A stretch of DNA of 64,000 nucleotides from Bifidobacterium sp. ESL0690 (lineage in GTDB: Bacteria; Actinomycetota; Actinomycetes; Actinomycetales; Bifidobacteriaceae). A program made the position numbers and the translations under genes. Shown here piece after piece: positions 12,078 through 19,551 of this stretch. Positions within the stretch are counted from its first letter, which is position 1. The number at the start of each line of letters is the position of its first letter. The stretch lies in contig NZ_CP113939.1 of NCBI RefSeq assembly GCF_029392315.1, positions 1,426,001 through 1,490,000 on the forward strand, read 5' to 3'. The notes under the pieces were generated by a model. It was not told where the DNA came from. It made no database searches and saw nothing but the letters and a program-made list of their open reading frames with translations.

Positions 12078-14474
12078 GTGAACACTTCTCCTGCTAGCTC
12101 CTGGACCCGCCACAAGACCGCCATATTCGCGCTTCTGGCGGCGGCGATCATACTCCTGCTCGAGTGCTTCGTATTCAACGCGCAGTTCTGGAGCACCTTA
12201 GGAGCCAGCCGCGATTCGGTTTCCGCGCTCAACACGCTCGGCCCGGGCCTTTCGCGCCAGAAAGACGGCACACTGGTGGTCACCGACCCGACCTCGGCGT
12301 ATCTCACCACACAAAGTGATGGAAGTTCGCCGTATATACGTATCGATCCGACGGAATCGACGTTCCGTTTCACTTCGCCGTCGCAGGTTTTGGGATTCTC
12401 TGATACCAGCGAAACCATTGAAAACACGACAAAGGCCAGACAGAAATCCCCGTCGACGGCTTTCCATATCCGGGTGGATGCCGCCGGGCACGCCTCGCCT
12501 GTTCGTTCGGTTTCAACGGCCATTTCCAATTCCCGTTACCTGCGCATTCCCGGTTCCAATACGGCACCGCAGCCCACCGATATCAAGGTCTGGGTTGATG
12601 AGCCCGCCGGGACCCATGTCGACATCGCCGCCATCCACGCGAACGTGCGTGTGCCGTTCCACGCCAGTTGGGGGCGCGTGGTGGCCATGGCGGTCATCAT
12701 TGCGCTGCTCGCGCTGTGGATGCCATCTTCGAAGCTGTGGAGGATGCGCTTGGACACGGCCAGCATCCGGCAAAGGCTTGTTTTCACGGGATTCATGCTT
12801 GTGGTCGCAGCGTTGGCCGCGCTCTCGATGGTGCAATCGATTTGGACGGCCAACACCTCCGCATTCCACGAGCCGGGCAACTACACTTACGATTTCAACC
12901 AGTATGGCCATATGGCAGATTCCCTGCTTCACGGCCGCGCATCAATGGATTTACCTGTGCCGAAGGGGCTCGAAACAGCTGCAAACCCTTATGATCCGCA
13001 AACTCGCGAAACATTGCTTGGCCATGGCGTCACGCCGATTTATTGGGATTATTCCTTCTTCCACGGCCATTGGTATTCGTATTTCGGCGTGCTGCCGGCA
13101 CTGCTGATTTTCGCCCCATACCGTCTGCTAACTTCGCTGTTCGTCTCGGGCGGGTTGATGCTCCCGGCAGGCGCTGCAGTGGCGTTCCTGCTCTTCATCT
13201 TCGTCCTGTTCGGCTCGCTCTTGGTCATCCGCATGCTGAAATTGCTGAATCCGAAGACTTCGCTGGCCACGGTTTCCATGGCCATCACGCTTTTTCTGCT
13301 GGGCTCGCAGGTCGGCTATCTCGCTTTCCGTATGAATTTCTATTCGGTTCCGTTTGCCGCCTCCCTCGCTTTGAGTGCGATGGGTTTGTGGTTCTGGTTG
13401 GGCGCGATTGGATATCAGAAAGACAGGCTGGCGCGCCGTCATCTCATCACCATCGGCGATACCTCTCCGCTTTCATGGCCTCATCTGGCCGTTGGCTCGC
13501 TTTGCTTGGCAGCTAATTTCGGATGCCGACCGACATTCATTTTGGTCACATTACTGGCGTTTCCGATATTCTGGCCCCAGATTCGCGCGATATTCGCCAA
13601 ATCGCAAAAGTCACGAAAACCAAGTAAACGGAAAGCTGTGATCCGCGTGCTGACTGCGGTTTTGCTGCCAGCACCGATTGTAATACTTCCGTTGTGCGTC
13701 TATAACGCCGTTCGGTTCGGCTTCCCCATCGATTTCGGCGAACGCTACCAAATCACCGTCGCCGACATGACCCATTACCACAACTCCCCCGCCAATTTGC
13801 TGCCGACGCTCGGCTATTACCTGTTCCTGCCGCTGCGCTTTACGCGAGACTTCCCATTCCTTGCCATCAACCCCACACCGGTTGCTTCCTGGAGCTATGC
13901 GGAACCATTGGCGGGCGGGCTTTTCGTACTTTGCCCGGCTCTTTTGCTTGTCTTGCTGTTGCTGATTCCTAGCGTGAGAAAGCGTATTCGTCGGTCCGAT
14001 TTGCTTCGACTCGTGTTGACCACGTTGCCATTGGCTTTGCTGCTTTTACTGGTCGACATCGTCAAAGGCGGCATCGGCTGGCGCTATATGGTCGACTTCG
14101 GCTGGCTGGTCGCCATTGCGGCCATCGTGGTGTTCGGAGCGATTCTCGGCGATGCTCGGCCTTGCCGGAAGATGAGGAAAACATCACTGAATCCGCATTC
14201 GGATGCAGATACAGAAGGTCAGCAAACATCACTATCGCAACCGAACCTACGTAATCAGTTGGGAAGACTGAGGCTCCATCATCAAACCGCATCCGCAACC
14301 CCGCGGCCGAGTATTGATTGGGGATGCGTCGCCTTACGGCTTGCGATGCTGCTGCTTCTGTTGTTGAGCATCACCGTGGCGTTCCTGGTTATTTTCGTCC
14401 CGGGCCGCGAGGATGCCCTGACGCGAACGAATCCGGCGATGTTCCAAGCGGTCGCCTCGTGGTTTTTGATCTAA
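12078..14474 (+). CDS. Polytopic membrane protein, GT-C glycosyltransferase-like
   Basis: A 798-residue integral membrane protein. A helix at about 13-35 is followed by a long outside loop (to about 195), then roughly ten hydrophobic helices. The loop motif Y-W-D-Y-S-F-F-H-G-H-W-Y-S-Y-F-G-V-L-P-A-L resembles the Y-Y-x-Y-F-G-V-x-P segments of uncharacterised GT-C-like proteins, which use polyprenyl-phosphate sugars to modify cell-surface polymers. That assignment is an inference from topology and one motif. A basic Ser/Lys cytoplasmic loop lies near residues 510-525. The start is GTG at 12078, and the gene is divergent from the TPR gene. Confidence 0.7.
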   Translation: MNTSPASSWTRHKTAIFALLAAAIILLLECFVFNAQFWSTLGASRDSVSALNTLGPGLSRQKDGTLVVTDPTSAYLTTQSDGSSPYIRIDPTESTFRFTSPSQVLGFSDTSETIENTTKARQKSPSTAFHIRVDAAGHASPVRSVSTAISNSRYLRIPGSNTAPQPTDIKVWVDEPAGTHVDIAAIHANVRVPFHASWGRVVAMAVIIALLALWMPSSKLWRMRLDTASIRQRLVFTGFMLVVAALAALSMVQSIWTANTSAFHEPGNYTYDFNQYGHMADSLLHGRASMDLPVPKGLETAANPYDPQTRETLLGHGVTPIYWDYSFFHGHWYSYFGVLPALLIFAPYRLLTSLFVSGGLMLPAGAAVAFLLFIFVLFGSLLVIRMLKLLNPKTSLATVSMAITLFLLGSQVGYLAFRMNFYSVPFAASLALSAMGLWFWLGAIGYQKDRLARRHLITIGDTSPLSWPHLAVGSLCLAANFGCRPTFILVTLLAFPIFWPQIRAIFAKSQKSRKPSKRKAVIRVLTAVLLPAPIVILPLCVYNAVRFGFPIDFGERYQITVADMTHYHNSPANLLPTLGYYLFLPLRFTRDFPFLAINPTPVASWSYAEPLAGGLFVLCPALLLVLLLLIPSVRKRIRRSDLLRLVLTTLPLALLLLLVDIVKGGIGWRYMVDFGWLVAIAAIVVFGAILGDARPCRKMRKTSLNPHSDADTEGQQTSLSQPNLRNQLGRLRLHHQTASATPRPSIDWGCVALRLAMLLLLLLSITVAFLVIFVPGREDALTRTNPAMFQAVASWFLI

Positions 14475-14514
14475 TTATAAAACTTACCAAGTAATAAAAG
14501 CCTGCGAAATCAAC

Positions 14515-15183
14515 TCAGTCTTTAAGTATGATGTGGTTAATCGGAACAAAACCATATCGGCCGCCAAAATCAACCAACGGAACCAATAGGCTGAACAAGG
14601 CGATAAAAAGGCATGTAGGATCCCGTTCTTTGCCGATATAGGGTGAAATAAATAGTCCGGCTATGCCCAAAAGCACCAATACCAACGTCCAGAGCCATAT
14701 CACTCTTTTCAACAGCCGCTTGCAGCGCTTCGTTCTGACCAGCAGAAATATAAACAAACCTATCACAGAGCCCACGTATTGTGCAATAGCCGCTAATTCC
14801 AGAACTATCATGCAAACCTGCCACCATAAGACTGACGCATGTTCCAAATCATGTCGAATGAAAAGACAGAAGGCAAACAGGAAAACACCGGCTATAACCA
14901 ATTCAAAAAACATACAGAATATCAGATAGCCAATGCTTACTAGGGATTCACCCTTTGCTATCTCTTCCGGCGTGCGGCGCTTAAAAATCCCAAACACTCG
15001 TTTGTTTTCATTTTTGTTCTTATCGCTTTTGTTCGGAGGCGTGGCCGCATTCGATGCGTCTTCCGAATTGGTTTGTGCCATATCAACGGACGCGCCGTTG
15101 TCGACATTTTCCACCGTGGCGACGTAAGGTATTTGCTCCGGGATTCCGTTGAATTCACCGTTTTGATTGCCAAATGCCATCAT
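14515..15183 (-). CDS. Small four-helix membrane protein, function unknown
   Basis: A 222-residue protein with a polar N-terminal region of about 75 residues (many Asn, Asp, Lys). About four hydrophobic helices follow, at roughly 82-108, 120-145, 160-180 and 190-210. Its ATG overlaps the TGA of the upstream aminotransferase gene by one base (T-G-A-T-G), so translation is probably coupled. No family recognised. Confidence 0.7.
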   Translation of the reverse strand: MMAFGNQNGEFNGIPEQIPYVATVENVDNGASVDMAQTNSEDASNAATPPNKSDKNKNENKRVFGIFKRRTPEEIAKGESLVSIGYLIFCMFFELVIAGVFLFAFCLFIRHDLEHASVLWWQVCMIVLELAAIAQYVGSVIGLFIFLLVRTKRCKRLLKRVIWLWTLVLVLLGIAGLFISPYIGKERDPTCLFIALFSLLVPLVDFGGRYGFVPINHIILKD

Positions 15184-16394
15184 CAGGCTCCCAACAGGTT
15201 GAGTTCGCGTGAAACCGCTGCCAGTACGGCTTTGATGTTGCGCTCGAAAATGTCCGGTTCAGGCAGGAGGGAGACCGCAAGATAACCATTTTCGGTCATA
15301 TCGAAGTAATAGCCGGGCTGACCGGTCAGGTTAAAATCATGAATCAGGCGCAGGACCAACGAGTTTTCATCGATGACCGAGGGGAATCGCAGAAGCACGT
15401 TCCAGCCGCCTTCCGCACGCAGGACGGAGACCAAGCCAGATTCATCCTCGTCCAGCATGGTATGCAAACGTTTGAGATTGGCTCGAGTACGCTTTTGCAC
15501 ACGCTTAAGCTGGCCGGGAACCGCAGCAAGCAATTCCGGCATTCGCGTGGCGATGATGTCGCTGAATGGCAGATAGTCGTCGGCAATAATATCAAGCCTG
15601 CGCTGCGCTTCGGCCACCAGGTTCTTTGGCCCGCTGACCTGAATCCAGCCGACCTTGGCGTGAGGAGCGGCAAGGAGTTTTGAGAAACCGTCGAGAGCGA
15701 ACGTCAACGCGCCTTGCTCCCCCGCCAGCCGACGATTGCCGGCAAACGGTTCCAAGGAATAGTCGAAGAACACTTCGTCGGCGATGATGGCGACATCGTG
15801 CTGGCGGCACAACGCCACCAACTCCTCGCGTTCATCCGGTTTGATGTAAGAACCTGTCGGATTGTTCGGGTTAATCAAGACGATGGCCTGTACTTTTTCG
15901 CCTTTCGTACTTTCCAGAAGCTCGTGCAGCCAAGCCACGTCGATGAACCATGACCCATCGAATTGCAGCTGGTATTCCAGCGTGTCCACGTTCTCCAGCC
16001 CACCGATGGACTCGATGAGCGGATAACCCGGCTTCGGCCCGAGCACGATATCGCCCGCATCACACATCAACTTAAAAAGCCACGTATAGGCCTCGGAAGT
16101 AGAGCTCAAAAGATAAAGCCGGTCCGGATCAACCGGTGCAGAGGAATCCTGCCCTGCCGTTGCCATTTCCTCGACATTACGATTGGTCAAAAATTCAGCA
16201 AGCTGCTTTCGCGCCACCAACGGCCCGCGCAGCTCGGCGGTGTAGACGCCTGGCACTTCCTTGGGGGCAAGACCATGCTTCGTCGGATTGGAATCGTTGA
16301 CGGTATTCAGCGCAATCCCTTGGCTTCTGACTGCCGCTTCGGCTTCAGCAATGGGGTTGAGCTTGGTCGAGCCGACTCTTGACGAAAAACGCAT
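15183..16394 (-). CDS. PLP-dependent aminotransferase, class I/II
   Basis: A 403-residue fold-type I aminotransferase acting on an amino acid and a 2-oxo acid in the cytoplasm. Visible motifs are the S-S-T-S-E-A-Y cofactor phosphate segment, I-N-P-N-N-P-T-G-S, the Asp that contacts the pyridine nitrogen in A-I-I-A-D-E-V-F, and the Schiff-base lysine in D-G-F-S-K-L-L-A-A-P-H-A-K-V-G-W. Substrate cannot be told from the sequence; relatives are annotated as aspartate/alanine-type or MalY-like enzymes. GGGAGA lies just before the ATG. First gene of a two-gene unit with the small membrane protein. Confidence 0.9.
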   Translation of the reverse strand: MRFSSRVGSTKLNPIAEAEAAVRSQGIALNTVNDSNPTKHGLAPKEVPGVYTAELRGPLVARKQLAEFLTNRNVEEMATAGQDSSAPVDPDRLYLLSSTSEAYTWLFKLMCDAGDIVLGPKPGYPLIESIGGLENVDTLEYQLQFDGSWFIDVAWLHELLESTKGEKVQAIVLINPNNPTGSYIKPDEREELVALCRQHDVAIIADEVFFDYSLEPFAGNRRLAGEQGALTFALDGFSKLLAAPHAKVGWIQVSGPKNLVAEAQRRLDIIADDYLPFSDIIATRMPELLAAVPGQLKRVQKRTRANLKRLHTMLDEDESGLVSVLRAEGGWNVLLRFPSVIDENSLVLRLIHDFNLTGQPGYYFDMTENGYLAVSLLPEPDIFERNIKAVLAAVSRELNLLGA

Positions 16395-16545
16395 AATCTC
16401 CCATTCCCAGACAGTGATTTCAAAGTTTCAGACAGCATGACGCACGAATCGACACCAACCGAATTCACTCACTATCGATTAGCGACGTCGATATATATGC
16501 GACACTAAAACCGATTTTACTCCAATAACAGCCAAACAATACAAA

Positions 16546-16577
16546 AGTTCCGCCCGGCTTTGCAGCCGAACGGAACC
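16546..16577 (-). terminator. Terminator of ppgK
   Basis: Minus-strand hairpin with outer stem GTTCCG/CGGAAC and inner stem GGCT/AGCC, followed by TTTTG. It lies 17 bp past the ppgK stop. Confidence 0.75.
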
Positions 16578-16593
16578 TGTAAAACGTCAGAGC

Positions 16594-17361
16594 TCAGACG
16601 AGCTTGGTGGTCGCGTAATACGCAGCACCCACAATGCCCGCCTCATTGCGCAGCTTGGCCTGCACAATCGGGGTCTTGATATCGATATACGGAAGGAACT
16701 TGTCAGCCATACGGCTCACGCCGCCGCCGACCACGAAGAGGTCGGGGCTGAAGTATTTCTCGAGCAGACCATAATACTTGGTCAGGCGCTTGGCCCACTT
16801 CTTGTAGCCGAGGCTCTTCTTGTCGCGCACCGAGGAGGCCGCGTACTTTTCGGCGTCGCCCTTGCCCTTTTCAAGCTGAATATGGCCGAGCTCGGTGTTC
16901 GGCAGCAGCACACCGTGATAAATCAGCGCGGTGCCGATGCCGGTGCCAAGCGTGGTGGCGATGACCAGTCCGTCCTCGCCTTTGGCCGCACCATACTGCT
17001 GCTCGGCAAGGCCCGCGGCGTCAGCGTCGTTGACGACCGTGACCGGACGACCGCAAGCCTTGGAGAAGACCTCGGTGACGTCAAGACCGATCCACGATTT
17101 GTCGAGGTTCGCCATGAAGTCAAGCGGCTTGCCGGGCTTGATAGGTGCCGGGAAGGCGATACCCACCGGAGCACCTGCCGGAACTTCAAAATGTTCGAGT
17201 TCCTGACGCACGACTGCCGCAACGGCGTCCGGCGTAGAAACTTCGGGGGTGAGGATCTTCAGGCGAGGCAGGGCGAACTCGCCCTTCTCCAGATCCACGG
17301 GGGCCGCCTTGATACCCGAACCGCCGATATCAACGCCAAAGGCCTGTGCTGTCTCAATCAT
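16594..17361 (-). CDS. ppgK: Polyphosphate glucokinase (ROK family)
   Basis: It phosphorylates glucose using inorganic polyphosphate (and usually ATP) as donor, feeding cytoplasmic glucose 6-phosphate. The 255-residue protein has the ROK phosphate-binding loop F-G-V-D-I-G-G-S-G-I-K near the N terminus, V-V-N-D-A-D-A-A-G with the catalytic Asp, and the L-G-T-G-I-G-T-A-L-x5-L-x-P-N-T-E-L-G-H block typical of actinobacterial PpgK. The zinc-binding Cys motif of longer ROK repressors is absent. The start at 17361 is chosen for AGAGGGG 7 bases upstream; the frame extends to 17388 without a site. Confidence 0.93.
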   Translation of the reverse strand: MIETAQAFGVDIGGSGIKAAPVDLEKGEFALPRLKILTPEVSTPDAVAAVVRQELEHFEVPAGAPVGIAFPAPIKPGKPLDFMANLDKSWIGLDVTEVFSKACGRPVTVVNDADAAGLAEQQYGAAKGEDGLVIATTLGTGIGTALIYHGVLLPNTELGHIQLEKGKGDAEKYAASSVRDKKSLGYKKWAKRLTKYYGLLEKYFSPDLFVVGGGVSRMADKFLPYIDIKTPIVQAKLRNEAGIVGAAYYATTKLV

Positions 17362-17483
17362 CGCTAACCCCTCTTGGTAACGGAACAAAAAATAATCGTT
17401 GACATTGTACCGCGCTCGATAGTCAACGCGCCTGCATCAACGGCTAAATTGAGCCTGCAAGCGCATAATCTTTTTTTCGAGCG

Positions 17484-18542
17484 CTATTTCAGCGGTGGCA
17501 TCGGCTGCCAATTCGGGTCGTGCAGGAGCTTGCGCGAGTCGACCCAGCCTTTGGCAATGGCCTTGAGCCCGGTCTTGACATGCTCTCGGTCGACGGCGAA
17601 AAGCCGGATGACTTCCTTGACGGCCGTCAGCAACGTGCCCAACCCGAACAATGCCGGACGGTAGTCGCCGTGAGCCATGAAGTAGCGGGCCATGTAGCCA
17701 CGGTTGCGCATGATGTGATAACGGTTCATGTCGGAGGTCGAGTTGAGCTGGCGAAGACCGGCGATGTCCCAGTTGTCGATATCACGCGTGCGCTGAATGA
17801 TCTTGTCGTTGACCACAATCGGGTCGGTCACTTTGCTGGCGAGATAGCCGTAGATCGTGTCGTCCCAATAAATAAAGAAACGCGGATCCGGCAGGCCGAT
17901 CTGCTCGACGATATTGCGGCGGAAGAGTCCACCTTCGAAGCACATCGTGTCCATCGTACGGTAGCCGGAAGGCCCGAACGCAGCTGGTGCGATGGGGTTG
18001 GGGATGCCGAGCGGCACGATGAAATCATATTGCCAATAAAAATCACCGCCATCATAATCGAGGCGCGAACCCTGAATCACGTCGTGACGCGGCGTCCACT
18101 TGGCGAGCTGCCCGATGGCGTTCGGGAGCACGGCCACGTCGTCGTCCATCACCCAGAACCATTCGGCACCGAGTTCGTAAGCTTTCTTGACCCCATTGGA
18201 GAAACCGCCGGAACCACCGATATTGCCGGCTTGCGGCTCGTAGACCACGCGATCGGTATTGCCGCTTTCGTCGGGCTCGGTTCTACCCCACTGGGCGTTG
18301 ACCGCGTCGGCAAATTCCCGCACCATCGCTGCGGTTTCGTCGCTATGCTCGTTGTCGACCACGACCACGCGCCAGGGAGCGTCGTTCAGTGCTTTGATGG
18401 AATCGAACAGACGGGCCAGGAGCTTTTGCCTCTTATACGTCACCACGACGATGGCCAGTTTCTCGATCGGCGGCGCCACCGACGATGTAACATCCAAGTC
18501 CAAGCCACCGGCAGTTTCCATAGTTTTCTCGTTTTCGCTCAT
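17484..18542 (-). CDS. Glycosyltransferase family 2, galactofuranosyltransferase-like
   Basis: A 352-residue GT-A enzyme. V-V-V-T-Y-K-R near residue 32, V-V-V-D-N-E-H, and the metal-binding W-V-M-D-D-D-V-A mark the nucleotide-sugar fold. G-N-I-G-G-S-G-G-F and the later W-D-D-T-I-Y-G-Y-L resemble GlfT-type enzymes, which add galactofuranose or rhamnose to cell-wall polysaccharide; sugar identity is an inference. No membrane span is predicted apart from weak hydrophobic stretches near the C terminus. The start at 18542 (AGGGA before ATG) is preferred over the longer frame to 18587. Confidence 0.87.
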   Translation of the reverse strand: MSENEKTMETAGGLDLDVTSSVAPPIEKLAIVVVTYKRQKLLARLFDSIKALNDAPWRVVVVDNEHSDETAAMVREFADAVNAQWGRTEPDESGNTDRVVYEPQAGNIGGSGGFSNGVKKAYELGAEWFWVMDDDVAVLPNAIGQLAKWTPRHDVIQGSRLDYDGGDFYWQYDFIVPLGIPNPIAPAAFGPSGYRTMDTMCFEGGLFRRNIVEQIGLPDPRFFIYWDDTIYGYLASKVTDPIVVNDKIIQRTRDIDNWDIAGLRQLNSTSDMNRYHIMRNRGYMARYFMAHGDYRPALFGLGTLLTAVKEVIRLFAVDREHVKTGLKAIAKGWVDSRKLLHDPNWQPMPPLK

Positions 18543-18656
18543 ATTCCCTATTCTTGCACCCCCACACGATTGCGACAGGAAAGCCACTAATCACCATTCG
18601 GACCTACCTTTATTCGTGCACCGTATAGCCATATTTATCGAATTGTGCAAAATCGT

Positions 18657-18686
18657 TTGACTTTTGGCTAGGCATACGGGTATAGA
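18657..18686 (+). promoter_or_regulatory. Promoter of the ribU leader
   Basis: TTGACT at 18657-18662 and TATAGA at 18681-18686, 18-bp spacing, place the transcript start near 18693, immediately before the first paired base of the FMN riboswitch. Confidence 0.65.
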
Positions 18687-18697
18687 TAGGGACGTAA

Positions 18698-18840
18698 GTT
18701 TCAGGGAAGGTGAAATTCCTTATTGGCGGTAACAGCACTGTCGGTCTCAAAACGACAGCATTGCCGAAGCCCGCGAGCCGCGAAAGCGGTCGATCCGGTG
18801 AAAATCCGAGGCCAACGGTTATAGTCCGGATGAAAGAAAC
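18698..18840 (+). promoter_or_regulatory. FMN riboswitch (RFN element)
   Basis: The conserved RFN blocks are present in order: AGGGAAGGTGAAATTCC, TTGGCGGTAA, GAAGCCCGCGAGCC, GATCCGGTGAAAATCCGA, GGCCAACGGT and AGTCCGGATGAAAGAA. Arms GTTTC (18698-18702) and GAAAC (18836-18840) close the P1 helix. The Shine-Dalgarno of ribU (GAGG, 18841-18844) touches P1, so FMN binding most likely blocks ribosome access rather than acting through a terminator, and no U-tract hairpin follows. Confidence 0.93.
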
Positions 18841-18850
18841 GAGGCTCATC

Positions 18851-19537
18851 ATGAGCGATATTTCTGATACCCAAAATCAGTCGTCAACAAACGGCAACGA
18901 AGACACCACGAATTCCACAAAAGTCATGGAATCGAGCGACCCCAAAGACCAAGAATTAGCCGCCAGCAGCGCACACGACAAAACACAATCGTCGCACTCC
19001 ACGGGCGTGGCCGACAAGGGCAATTGGTCGACGCAACGCATCGCCATCTACGCACTCTTTGTGGCGTTGGCAATGGCCGCATCGTTCATCGAATTCCCGA
19101 TTATGCCGGGAGTTCCGTGGCTCAAGTACGACCTTTCCGGCATCATCTGCCTGGTCGCGGGCTTCGCCTTCGGCCCGATGGCGGCGTTCATCGTCAGCGT
19201 CCTGAGCTGGATCCCCCACCTGTTCATGAACCCGTGGGGCGCCATCATGTCCATCGCAGTCTCCGTGTTCCTGAGCGTTCCCGCGGCCATGGTCTACAAG
19301 CGCATGCGCACGCGCGTCGGCGCGTTGGTCGGCATCCTGGTCGGCGTGGTCTTCGGCCTCATCGCGGCCATCGGCGGCAACCTTTTGATTACTCCGATTT
19401 ACGCGCACATGACCACCGCCCAGGTCTTGAAGATGGTGATTCCGGTTCTTCTGCCGTTCAACCTCATCAAGTTCGCGATTCACGGCGTGGTCACCTTCGT
19501 CATCTATAAGCCGATTTCCAACCTTCTTAACCGATAG
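18851..19537 (+). CDS. ribU: RibU-type riboflavin ECF transporter S component
   Basis: Membrane substrate-binding subunit for riboflavin uptake. Of 228 residues, the first 60 are polar and disordered (many Ser, Asp, Thr). They are followed by about six helices starting at I-A-I-Y-A-L-F-V-A-L-A-M-A-A-S. The blocks F-I-E-F-P-I and P-W-L-K-Y-D-L-S-G and the F-A-F-G-P-M-A-A loop are characteristic of RibU. The FMN riboswitch directly upstream supports riboflavin as substrate. The next gene, 14 bp downstream, encodes all energising subunits in one chain. The start at 18851 follows GAGG; the longer frame to 18710 would run through the riboswitch. Confidence 0.92.
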   Translation: MSDISDTQNQSSTNGNEDTTNSTKVMESSDPKDQELAASSAHDKTQSSHSTGVADKGNWSTQRIAIYALFVALAMAASFIEFPIMPGVPWLKYDLSGIICLVAGFAFGPMAAFIVSVLSWIPHLFMNPWGAIMSIAVSVFLSVPAAMVYKRMRTRVGALVGILVGVVFGLIAAIGGNLLITPIYAHMTTAQVLKMVIPVLLPFNLIKFAIHGVVTFVIYKPISNLLNR

Positions 19538-19551
19538 GAACCAGCCAGACA

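Noticed and set aside
18710..18850. 47-residue N-terminal extension of RibU
   Set aside because: It translates the FMN riboswitch; the ATG at 18851 after GAGG is the sensible start.
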